Source: Cephalotus follicularis
Lineage: Eukaryota > Streptophyta > Magnoliopsida > Oxalidales > Cephalotaceae
NCBI GenBank assembly: GCA_001972305.1
Contig: BDDD01005829.1
Location: forward strand, 1-64,000
Length of the DNA: 64,000 nucleotides
Direction: 5' to 3'
The notes beneath the pieces were generated by a model. That model saw nothing but the letters and a program-made list of their open reading frames with translations, was not told where the DNA came from and ran no database searches. Shown in pieces: positions 54,631 through 64,000 of this stretch. Within the stretch, counting starts at the first letter, position 1. Each line of letters opens with the position of its first letter. A program made the position numbers and the translations under genes.

Positions 54631-57548
54631 TGTAATACCCTGTTTGTTCATGTGCATATTTTTGGGCTTTTATTTTTGTTTTGTTATATTATTGGTCCAT
54701 TTTAAATTTTTGGGCTTTCATGTTTTGGGTATGTGATACCATCTTTGGGAATTGGTATATTGTTTGGAATGTGATTATGGACATGTAAAATTAATTGTTT
54801 TATATTATATTAGTATTTTTAAATTAGTTTTTAATATGAGAATGGTAAAATTATTTTATTGGAAACAAAATAAGCTATTTTTGTTTAAAACTTAATTATT
54901 TTCTATACTTTCTCCTCTCCCTCTCCCGTAGGACTCTCTCCCCTCCCTCACAAAATTGTTTATTTCCTTCTTTCTCTCTGACAATCCCAAATTTTAGTGC
55001 CTCTTTCCCAATTCTATTCGATTTTGGACTATTTTCCTTATCAAAACAAATTTTGATCTCCCCTAGTAGGTTTATGTATGCCTTTGCTCTTTATTTTTGT
55101 GCCGTCACCACCTCTCTTGCATAAGAACCGAACCTGCAAGTTTGGAAGCTGTTGTGTCCTTCATTGTTCATCATATCAGGTTTCCTTTCCTTTGTGTTAT
55201 GGTTTAGTAATTAGTTTTGGTGCTAATATCATTCGAATTCCATTGCATATAGGTTACTAGTGTGTTTTGGTTTTTATTTCTACAACTCTAAGTTCTATCA
55301 TGGCTTATGAACCTATAAACATGCATTAGGTAGATGTTACATACAAGTTTTGATAAAGGATAATGATAATTGACAGAAAATTTATCATATAGGCATGTAT
55401 GCAGTGAAATTGAAATTATCTCTTTAAAAGTATGATCACCCTTTGCATGATTCTTTGTGTTTAAATGAAATTGCTAGGTCACATAAGTCTTGTTTAAGTA
55501 ATTATGATCTTCTGGTGTTGTAACATTGGAGTTTTGACAGCAAAATGCATTGAACTGCCATACTTTGTCTTTCTATCGCCCGGAACAGTCGGCTATTGCG
55601 CTTTGAGTAGTCGGCTGCCTTGTAAAACAATCGGCTGTTTTGTCTTGCACAGTCGACTGGACCCCTGTCATAGTCGATTGGTTGTAGCTTTGTTTGAGTA
55701 GTCTGCTGGCTATGATATACAATCGACTACAATCCCCCAAACAGTCGACTGGATTTTGTTACAATCGGGTGGTTTTGTCCAGTAAAATTTTGGTTTCAAG
55801 TTTTGTTATTCGTTTGTTCTTCTAATGAATCAGAATGTGTTTAAATTATTGTTTAACTTCTGTTTTGATATTCGGAAGTAGTTTTTGAATCCTTATGTGT
55901 ACGATATTGTATCTTTTAGATTTTTGTGCTACGATGGACAATTAGAAATTTGTTGCTCAATTCATAAGTCATTTCTGTGATTACTTAAGGTACGGGTTTT
56001 TCGTTCCTTGATACCCTCATATTGGTTTTATTATAGTAAAAAGATAGTTTTACTTTATGAAAGATGTACGAATTCTTCGTTCTTGGCTTATTCCTTCGAT
56101 TTTACTGAAATGAAATCATTTTTGTTTTATGAATATGATTTCTTCGATTTTATGAACTTCGATATGCTCCGAATTTTGATATGTTTAGAAATAAAGTCGG
56201 TATGATATTTTGTGGAAATGAATATTTTCTGGCTTTATAATTTGATTCTGAAATGTTCACGAAATGTTATGAAATCGTCTCTTTATTTTGAAAATAAATA
56301 AGATGATTTTCCGATTATGAAAGTATAATGATTTTGATAAGGAACATGACTTCTACTATCGAAGTATGTTAAACAAACATGACTTTCGCATTAGGAAGTA
56401 TGTTAACTTTGAATAAGGATATATATAGATATTTCCCACCTATGGGGTGTACCATAGGCATGTCGTAGGCCTGGAACGGGGACATGACACTTCCGTAGCG
56501 GTGTGATTAGACTACGGCGTCTCTCTATGTGATGAATAAATCTCATGAGGTTTATTTATGGATCCCTTGTGTATGGGTCGATCCTAGGATATGTTAAGGA
56601 TTCAGATTTTGGGGATTGATTGTGTAGTGCCGTACACGTCTTTCCGGCGGAGCATGTGCGCCTTGAAAACCCCTTGCACTTATGCATATGTGTATGTACT
56701 TGGAATCTCTATGATGAGATTTCGGAATCGGATAAATCTCTGTTATATGTTTTCGATCTCTATGATGAGATTATGGAATTGGATAAGTTTTTATTTTGAA
56801 ATCTTTAATTAGGATAATGTTAAAGAAATTTTGAATATTGTTTCGGATACCGTTTTGAATTTTAGATTTGGCTTTGAAACTTGGATTATGATTTGAAACT
56901 TGAATATTGCTTGAAAATCAGATTTAGCCTTCGGATATCGAATTGAAAAATTGTCAAACGTTTTAAAATGCGAATATTGGTCTTGGAATTGATAGGACTG
57001 TTTATGTGACTGGTTTCCTTAATTTTCAGAAATAATGTTAAATTACTTTATGCATGAGTTACATTCCATTTAAATGTTCCGGTATTTTCTGTTCTTTAAA
57101 GTATTGTTTTATGTTTTATGACTCTATATCCGTACTGAGGTTTGCTCAGTCGCGTTTTGTTATCCATGCTGAAGGCATTCTGGGACAGCATCCGGGAAAT
57201 GTGTGATGAGTGATGTCCACTATGTCTGAGGATTATCTAGCAGTGTGATCTTACTATGTTTCTGTTAGGATTAGTTTATGAACAATAAGTAATTTTTGGT
57301 TTATTATCTTAGTATGTGACTTAAGGATTATGTTTAAGTTTTGACTTATATTTATGTTTTCAGTTTATGAATAAAGTTCCAGTTCATGTCTTAGATTATA
57401 AATGTTATGTTTAGACCATCACGCATTTGAATAAAATATAAACTAAAATTTTTACAAAAGGAATAAAATCGAGCATGGTTATAAGATATGTTATGTTTAG
57501 TTTCGGATTATGAAACCGTAACGACTCCCGCTGTTCAGGAGTGTTACA
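54631..57548 (+). mobile_element. Solo LTR of a further gypsy-like family (2918 bp, TSD TGGCA)
   Basis: Runs TGTAATACCC ... GAGTGTTACA, with TGGCA on both sides (54626-54630, 57549-57553). There is no coding region inside. It carries a palindromic word array of the family A type (55583-55772). Terminal 8-base ends TGTAATAC/GTGTTACA are an imperfect inverted repeat. The small open frames within it are not recognisable proteins. Confidence 0.92.
55583..55772. repeat. Palindromic word array, AACAGTCGACTGTT type, in the solo LTR
   Basis: Nine words in 190 bp, about 20 bp apart: AACAGTCGGCTATT, GTAGTCGGCTGCC, ACAATCGGCTGTTT, ACAGTCGACTGGA, ATAGTCGATTGGT, GTAGTCTGCTGGC, ACAATCGACTACA, ACAGTCGACTGGA and ACAATCGGGTGGT. 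This LTR is otherwise unlike family A. Confidence 0.85.
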
Positions 57549-57553
57549 TGGCA

Positions 57554-59209
57554 TGGATCATGTAGTAACCGCTTGGCTCTGATTTCGGCCTTCCCAGGTC
57601 TAGCCAGAAGCTGGAAAAAGAGTTGTCTTTGGGCATTGTGGGAGCTACATTTGTGTATGGGCGAGTTGGTGCAACATGGGATCGTCACACCTGTAATTGT
57701 GGGTGATCGACTCTATACTATATGTGACCATTGCAGACTTAAAATCTTGGCAAAGTGTAGGCTGATTGGAAACAAGGTTTTCGGGGATGTCCGCAGATAG
57801 TCGCAATGTGTTCATAGATTTATAGTCATCGCGGATTTACCTAGGGTTGACATTTATCCGAACCCTAGGCTACATCGGAGGCAACAATGACGAGGGATAC
57901 ACTGCATATAAACCGATGGTAGGATAGAGTACCGGTTAACCGACTGTCGACTGATAGACATGGAACTAAATTCCACGGAACTGGGGGATGATTAGGATCA
58001 TGTCGGGGGTATTTTGATAGTCGGGGACTATTAGAATGGTCATACCAGAATCATGGGATGTTTATCGTTGTACCGGATTCCAACCGGGCTTTCGGGTCCC
58101 ACCTGATTTTGGAACAGGTTGACATGTTGGGAGACATGTCATTTGTTGAGAGTTTAGCATCTGGGAGATATTACTTTGAAGAGAAAATTTTATTTGCTGG
58201 ACATATGTCACTTCTTTAGAAGTGAGTCCAAGCATCACCAAAATAAAGTGTTCCGATCAAAGGGTTGATTGTTGTACATGTAAACACATTGGGTGTTTAT
58301 TGAGAGAGATCAAGTGGGGGGTTACAAGGGCTTGGGATGCCCTAGCCAATGTTGGGATAAACCCTAGCCATTCTAATGGCAAAGGTTTGGCCAGCCTCAA
58401 TAGCCCAAATTGAAAGACCAAAGGTTGGGCTAAACCCTAGCCAGCCTAAGCATGTGTACCCATGAGTATTGGGACTTTATTGGTGGAATTGGATGCTTGG
58501 ATATTAAAATGTAGAGGGAGCACATCAAGGAAAGAGTTAGAGACTTAGGTGATGGTTCCTAAAACTTCTTTTTTTCGTTGTTGGTTGATAATGGTTTCGG
58601 GTTCAAGCAGGGTTTCCAACCTTAGCCAAACCCTAGATGTTACATATGGGAACATTTACATACCATTAGGGGTTGGCCTTGGGAAGGTTTTAGGTTTGGT
58701 GGCATTAGACTAGGGTTTTGGTGTGCTAACCCTAGCTTAATCATATGTGAACCGAAATTAGGGTTTTGGTAACCTTAGTTCAACCCACCCCTTTAATGTA
58801 TGCTTGGATATTAATGTAGTTCAATTGGATGTTTAATTAGTGATCCTTGGTTTGATTGGGACAATAATGGACCTAGATTTTAGGGTGACCCACTGCTTGG
58901 GGACTAAATGGACTAAAATTTTTAAAATTGTAACCCTAAAGTCCCTATGCCCAAAATTGGACCAATCCGATTTTGAGCCTTACAAAGAGGGAGAGAATGT
59001 CGTGTAAAAATTTCCTTGCACACACAAAGGACTCTTAGTCTTACTCTCTATTTTCCGTTAATGTCGCAGGGTCAAAACAAGGGAGACATAAAGGACATGA
59101 GCCCATACTTTGTTTCATTCTCTTATATGCCTTGCACCATGCTTTGACAAGATTCTTGTCCCACAAGAGGACAAACTATAGGCGGCCAGGAGACATCAAA
59201 GGGTCGACC
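57554..59209. other. Non-coding background, partly LTR-like
   Basis: No recognisable protein. A 75-codon frame (57573-57800) begins inside background and has no known motif. From about 58320 the strand is rich in 'aaccctagcc' variants. The part 58820-58930 is similar to the reverse complement of 48930-49030, suggesting an LTR of the same non-coding family in the opposite orientation. The last five bases CGACC (59205-59209) are the expected TSD of the A element that follows. Confidence 0.5.
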
Positions 59210-60537
59210 TGTCACACCCCGTTTTCGATCACGTTAGTAGACAAGAATATATGGTGATATCAGAAATAAGCATAATAATATTCCAGCACAATTCATAAAT
59301 AAATTTGCGGAAGCATTCGATAAGCCGAAATATAGATACAAGTCATCCGCACGCAGCCCATACTACGTGCAGGCATAATCCAACAATTATCCTTACATAA
59401 GGAAAATACAACAATAACGGGGTATGAACCGTTCGATACGAAAATACAGTACATCATAACAAAATAACAACCTTAAGACGACAAATAGAAGCTCTCCAAG
59501 CTTCAATAGCAAACTTCGATCGTCTTCGCCTAATCTGAAATTGTAGGGGTTAGCCGTTGTCCTCACTTGGCTAAGTAGGAAGATAATGCATGCTAAGAAA
59601 TATGTGAATGCAACATGTATGACAGTTTATATTTAAAATAACATTTAAATGTGCCAATATATAAGCAATCATGCCAAGTGGCCATAAACAATACATATGC
59701 AAGAATACCGCACAAGGGTACAATCAATTCATCCTGGTTTGGGTGTCACATGTTGCTAACTCCTAGCACCAACTATGCACAACCTAACTATCACCCTACA
59801 CTCCGAAGTTGATAGATAGGGTAACATTTACTACCGGCGTTGGCGGGTAGTTTAACAAATAAGATATGCAATGCAGATAAGTTTGGGAGATACTCTGGCC
59901 AACTCCTGGCACCCAGGATCCCTACCGTAGTCGGTGACCTCAGCCATCACTCGTCTACCGGCAATAAGCATAGACAAACAATTCAAGCATTTCAATAATA
60001 ATATTACATATATCAATAATATGCAATATAAAAGTTGTTTTCTTTCGAAACATATAACAATTCATTTATCGTACATCTCATAGGAGGGAAACGATGTCAA
60101 TACAATAATGGTTCTCGATTTCGAGAACAAACAAGTAGTACCTCTCATAGGAGGAAAATCAATAATTTATTTAAACAATGGTTTTCACTTGAAAATGATA
60201 GTTGATGTCATAATTTGGGTACATAGCCCATAGTTGGTTTAAATCATTGAAACATAAGTGGTAGTGGTGTTGAATAGCACCAAAACAGTATATACTAATA
60301 TAAGGTAGCATATACAGTAACATCATTACAATACAGTAGCAATGCAAGGATTCACAAAGAATAGCATTTCATAGTCATTCATATGCAACTCTCACAAGGA
60401 GTGCGTACATTGTTTAGTTTTGGAATGTAATTATATATGAGGCCAGGATTGACTGTTCTAATCATCCACATGGAGGCCAAGATCATTACATTCAAATTGA
60501 GGTCCAAACAGACCTATATTAGCAATTTTTACCCAGG

Positions 60538-60653
60538 ACAGTCAGCTGCCCTCAAGAGTAGTTGGCTGCTTCAGTTGAGTAGTCGACTGCTTTGGCTTAA
60601 CAGACGACTGGATAGGGTTGAGCAGTCGACTGCCATGAAGAACAGTTGACTGC
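60538..60653. repeat. Palindromic word array, inner zone
   Basis: Six words in 115 bp with the same spacing as 40505-40620: ACAGTCAGCTGCC, GTAGTTGGCTGCT, GTAGTCGACTGCT, ACAGACGACTGGA, GCAGTCGACTGCC and ACAGTTGACTGCT. Confidence 0.83.
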
Positions 60654-61716
60654 TTCTGCCCAGAATGTGCAGGCAGTAGCAGTTTGCAATTTTCAATCTC
60701 TAATACAAATCCAATCAAACATGCAACAATGTAGAAAAATAAACATACATGATATGCATGCTCATATCTTCCAAAACATATCGTTACCCCTACCTTAATA
60801 GCTTATCCCAAGATCAATTGAAATGATCTTTCTCTTTGAGTTTCCAAGCTTTTCACCAACAAGCTTCCAAATCCAGTAGAGTATAATCTAACAATGCATG
60901 CATGTTTACAGGCACATGCATTAGTACCAGTAGGTTTCTAATTATCAGTTACAAATACTACTTCAACAAAACCATATTACCAAATCCTTAAGTCTTAACT
61001 TCCATTTTACAACTTCCTCTTTTAACTCCTTGTCAACTATCATTTCATTTCGGATTCCTTGATGTGGACAGAAGGTTTTTATATATACTTAAGAGAATCC
61101 ATGTACATTTCTTAACAACTTACAACATCTATAATTCGAATTAGAGTTGTTAAATCCTCTAAGCTTCATGTCCATTTTCTTACTTTCTTTCATACAATTT
61201 CAATTCCATTCAAGAACTGTTAATCCCTTACCATGTTAACAGAATATAACAAACCTTCCAAGTTACATCATTAACAGTACTACTTAAGCAGGAAGCTCGA
61301 ATTTGGAAACTTACCAGGAGAAATCCAAAGCTTCCAAGTTCCCTTTTGCACTCCAAGCTTTCACATGCATCCACTTACCAACAATTCTCCAGCAATTCCC
61401 TCTTCTCTCAGTGTTTTTCCAACACACATTCAGCTCCTGGACAGCTGATATAAAGATCTGGAGCTTAGAATTCGCCAGGATCAATTACTCAGTTTCTCTC
61501 ATTTCTTCTCTCTCTCACATGCACCTCTTTTCTTACCCTTTTCTCTTCTATTTTGCAGGTTGCAGCTCTCTAATTCTTGCAGAGGGAATAGAGGACATGC
61601 ATGGCACTCCACTTGCATGTTATGGCGGCTAGTGACACGCATTTTGCATGCATGCCACATTTGGGACACTTGGCATCACTGTCTCTGCGTCTGCCATGCG
61701 CCTATTCTGCACCATT

Positions 61717-61798
61717 CCAGTCGACTGTCTTTAACAGGCAGTCGACTGCCCACTCTCGCCTCAGACAGTCGACTGTTCCCCTGTGACAGTCGACTGTC
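61717..61798. repeat. Palindromic word array, U3 cluster
   Basis: CCAGTCGACTGTC, GCAGTCGACTGCC, ACAGTCGACTGTT and ACAGTCGACTGTC: four near-perfect words in 82 bp. Confidence 0.85.
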
Positions 61799-61966
61799 GA
61801 TGGTTGTTTTTGGTTTCTTAAGTTTGATACTTCACCAATTGTACATCCATTCATCCCAAGCAATTACCAATAACAATTTTATAATAATTGGACATTAAAT
61901 TCAAATGAGTGCACATTTTATTAATCAATATTACAATGTCCACGAATTGAATTTGCGGTTATTACA

Positions 61967-61979
61967 TTCCCCCCTCCTT
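61967..61979 (-). promoter_or_regulatory. Polypurine tract of the third A element
   Basis: Purine run on the - strand beside the LTR start, identical to 2522-2534. Confidence 0.87.
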
Positions 61980-61989
61980 AAAGAAAATT

Positions 61990-62881
61990 CGTCCTCGAAT
62001 TTAGCCTTTCATTACATTCCGAACAAGTGGGGAAATGTCTCCCTCATTTCTTCCTCACGCTCCCACGTAGCTTCCTCCGCTCCGTGAAAACGCCACAGCA
62101 CTTTGACCATAGGGATGGTCTTGTTCCTTAATACCCTTTCCATTTGATCCACCTCCGTAACGTTCCTCGGTTGGGGCCAATCCACAATACTCTCAATCTT
62201 CAAAGGATCCACTGACTATCCTTCACTCGACACAATGTGACCTAGGAAAGTCACATGATCCAGCCAAAATTTGCACTTGCTGAATTTGGCGTATAGTTGT
62301 TCCTTCTGTAGTGTCTGCAGTACAATTCTCAAATGCTACATGTGTTCCTCAATGCTCTTTGAATAGATCAGGATGTCATCTAGAAATATAAAGAAAAACT
62401 GGTCAAAATAATGTTGGAAGGCTTTATTCATCAAACACATGAAGGCTGCATGAGCATTTGTCAAACCAAATGGTAGTATCAGAAATTCATAGTGCCCATA
62501 TCTGGTTTGAAATCCGGTTTTCTCCACATCGCCTTCTCGGATCCTCAACTGATGATAACCTCTCCTTAGGTCAAGTTTGGAGAATACAGTTGAGCCTTGA
62601 AATTGGTCGAACAACTCCTCAATATGTGGAAGAGGATGCTTGCTCTTCACCGTTACTTGATTTAGCAGCCTGTAGTCGATGCATAGCCGCATCGATCCAT
62701 CCTTCTTCTTTACAAACAGAACCGGTGCTCCCCATGGTGACATACTTGGTTTGATAAAGCCCTTGTCAAGATTATCCTGTAGTTGAACCTTCAACTCCTT
62801 CAGTTTGGTAGAAGCCATTCGGTACAGTGCTTTGGATATAGCAGCAGTTCCAGGCAACAATTCAATACTGAACTCCCACAA
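61990..62881 (-). pseudogene. pol: Family A RT fused to the chromodomain by deletion
   Basis: RT (62881-62336): '[20 protein letters not shown]', '[19 protein letters not shown]', '[17 protein letters not shown]' and an intact catalytic box [11 protein letters not shown], then a stop. The next frame (62212-62012) starts '[20 protein letters not shown]', the RT connection, and passes without a break into 'DQMERVLRNKTIPMVKVLWR' and 'FPHLFGM', the chromodomain end. The join is near 62150, within 'TEV|DQMERV'. RNase H and all of integrase are missing. Confidence 0.9.
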
Positions 62882-63672
62882 TCGGGATCGTACTATTATC
62901 TATTATCGCATCGGTCAGCAAGTAATCACTATTGGAGAATTCGCCTCCAATTACATATGTAAATAAACAGTAATGTAATGCCAGTCGTACAGAACATGAT
63001 ACAATGAATGATTATGTGGCTAAAGGGTCAATCGACATACGAGCAACTATAACTTCATATTTAGATGAGTATAACCTTACCTTGCATGATTCTTTTGCCG
63101 GTATGTCCTCGCGGTTGAGTAGCCGCGCCAATTCCACCAGCTCCATCATTACTCAGTTGAGTTTTCATAAGGGGACACTTTTTCATGAGGTGATCAGACG
63201 AACCACATCTCAGGCACTTTCCTGCCTTCTTCCAGCACTTAGTTTCCTCATGATTTGGAAGACCACAAAATTTTCACCCTCAAGAATCCGGGCGACCACC
63301 TCGGATAGGAGTCCTTGAACGAGAGGTATCTTGAGTAGCAGTCTGTCAAGGCTGTCTGGAAGCTCGCCTAGACCATCTAGAAGGTTGTCTAATCTGTTGC
63401 GCTTGAACGTACAATCGCTGCATTTCCTCCATGTGAGTGGCATTAGCAGACATCTGTTGTCGGATGAATTCGGTCATCCGTTCCACATTCACCGCGTTAG
63501 CTTGAATCTGCTATTGGAAGAGGTCAGCCATGCGGTCAAAGTGACTCCTCTCATCGTGCGCTGGAGGTACATTCACTCCTTCATGAACTGGTGGATCATT
63601 TCCAGGTACCAGCGGTAAATTGACACCTTCATCGGTTCTACGCCTTCCCCTTCTACCACTTCCTAAGTCCAT
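62882..63672 (-). pseudogene. gag: Family A gag remnant and degenerate protease
   Basis: Gag starts at 63672 (MDLGSGRRGRRRTDEG). A TAG follows 'MADLFQ' (CAG in relatives). The Met/Asn/Gln-rich part is doubled ('QANAVNVERMTEFIRQQMSA' and 'NATHMEEMQRLYVQAQ'). The capsid is deleted, and the sequence goes on to the zinc knuckles (CGLPNHEETKC-like and CLRCGSSDHLMKKC, 63140-63260). A weak protease resemblance ('SIDPLAT' for IDPGAT, then 'SFI') lies near 63010-63040, and the stretch to 62882 is poorly readable. Confidence 0.8.
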
Positions 63673-63761
63673 TCAGTTTCCTATATGGAATGACATAATC
63701 ATTAGGAAACGATTCACTTAATTTCCGAGAAACTTATCCCAGCTTAGCATATATGGAATAT

Positions 63762-63773
63762 GCTCTGATACCA
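63762..63773 (-). promoter_or_regulatory. Primer binding site of the third A element
   Basis: TGGTATCAGAGC on the - strand, three bases from the LTR end at 63777. Confidence 0.93.
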
Positions 63774-63776
63774 TGC

Positions 63777-64000
63777 TGTCACACCCCATTTTTGATCACG
63801 TTAGTAGACAAGCATATATGGTGATATCAGAAAATAAGCATAATAATATTCCAGCACAATTCATAAATAAATTTGCGGAAGCATTCGATAAGCCGTATTA
63901 TAGATACAAGTCATCCGCACGCAGCCCATACTACGTGCAGGCATAATCCAGCAATTATCCTTACATAAGGAAACTACAACAATAACGGGGTATGAACTGT
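63777..64000 (-). repeat. Family A 5' LTR, partial at window end
   Basis: Begins TGTCACACCCCATTTTTGATC and follows 59210-59433 nearly base for base ('acgttagtagacaag.atatatgg', 'ccgcacgcagcccatac'). The rest lies beyond the window. Confidence 0.92.

Larger units (their letters stand above)
59210..61966 (-). repeat. Family A 3' LTR, complete (2757 bp)
   Basis: In + coordinates TGTCACACCCC to ..GCGGTTATTACA. Co-linear with 22021-24578 but with clear divergence and about 200 extra bases. It appears closer to the + strand copy at 39244 (for example the dense word clusters and the 'tcccaattgatcttgggata' type region). The conserved block is near 59547-59573; words are at 60538-60653 and 61717-61798. 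No gene is seen. Confidence 0.92.
59210..64000 (-). mobile_element. Third family A gypsy, deletion derivative, running off the window
   Basis: 3' LTR 59210-61966, internal region of only about 1.8 kb (61967-63776), PBS, and the first 224 bp of the 5' LTR. The internal order on the - strand is gag start, zinc knuckle, degenerate protease, RT, then directly chromodomain. The capsid domain, RNase H and integrase are deleted. Confidence 0.92.

Noticed and set aside
54307..54657. 116-codon - strand frame as a possible host gene
   Set aside because: It runs across the boundary of the solo LTR insertion (54631), so part of it is recent insertion; no motif recognised.
57573..57800. 75-codon + strand frame as a possible host exon
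   Set aside because: Short, no known motif, in repeat-like background with no supporting splice or start context.
1..64000. Endogenous pararetrovirus or other virus-derived genes
   Set aside because: All RT-bearing regions have gypsy or copia domain orders with LTRs, PBS and integrase; no movement protein or viral coat motif is visible.

Overview
This window looks like nuclear heterochromatin of a flowering plant, probably a eudicot. It is AT-rich and almost wholly built of LTR retrotransposons. Their gypsy and copia proteins, initiator-tRNA-Met type primer binding sites (PBS, reading TGGTATCAGAGC), polypurine tracts (PPT) and 5-bp target-site duplications (TSD) are those of plant elements. 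I see no host protein gene, rRNA, tRNA gene or CRISPR array. The species cannot be told from the sequence. No complete, intact element is present: every coding region is broken by stops, frameshifts, deletions or nested insertions.

Family names used below. A = chromodomain gypsy, Tekay/Del-like, LTR about 2.6-2.8 kb (TGTAATAACCG...GTGTGACA). B = SIRE-like copia, LTR 1.35 kb, present as a tandem chain. C = gypsy, LTR TGTAACGC(C/T)CG..., related to A. D = Athila/Tat (OTA) gypsy. E = second SIRE-like copia with an RNase H region. F = gypsy known here only from a gag fragment.

Layout. The outermost traceable element is a D element on the + strand whose pol resumes at 24579 and whose 3' LTR ends at 47478. 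Bases 1-24578 are an A element on the - strand inserted in the D reverse transcriptase. Its 3' LTR (241-2521) is cut by a C LTR end (1-240). Its integrase/chromodomain is cut by a chain of four B LTRs and three B internal regions (2774-17543). The D integrase is cut by a C solo LTR (25749-31693, TSD ATCTT). That solo LTR holds a copia solo LTR (26249-27530, TSD GCATG) and a 1171-bp tandem duplication. The D 3' LTR (33757-34640 and 46854-47478) is cut by an E copia (34641-46853). The E copia is cut by a + strand A element (39244-46683), whose 5' LTR holds an F gag fragment (41262-42780). From 47479 onward there is a non-coding LTR-like background cut by a deleted C element (49549-53901, TSD GAATA) and by a solo LTR (54631-57548, TSD TGGCA). 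From 59210 to the end lies a third A element on the - strand, heavily deleted, with its 5' LTR running off the window.

The most unusual signal is not a gene. Nearly every LTR here, from both copia and gypsy, carries an array of short palindromic words with a TCGA (or TTGA) core. In the copia and D LTRs the main array lies directly upstream of the likely TATA box. Family B uses AAAGACATCGATGTCTTT, A and the 54631 solo LTR use AACAGTCGACTGTT, D uses AAAGCGTCGACGCTTT, and E uses a GCGTTGACGTC variant. About 20 copies occur within 620 bp of each B LTR. This looks like a shared LTR promoter architecture used by unrelated retrotransposons.
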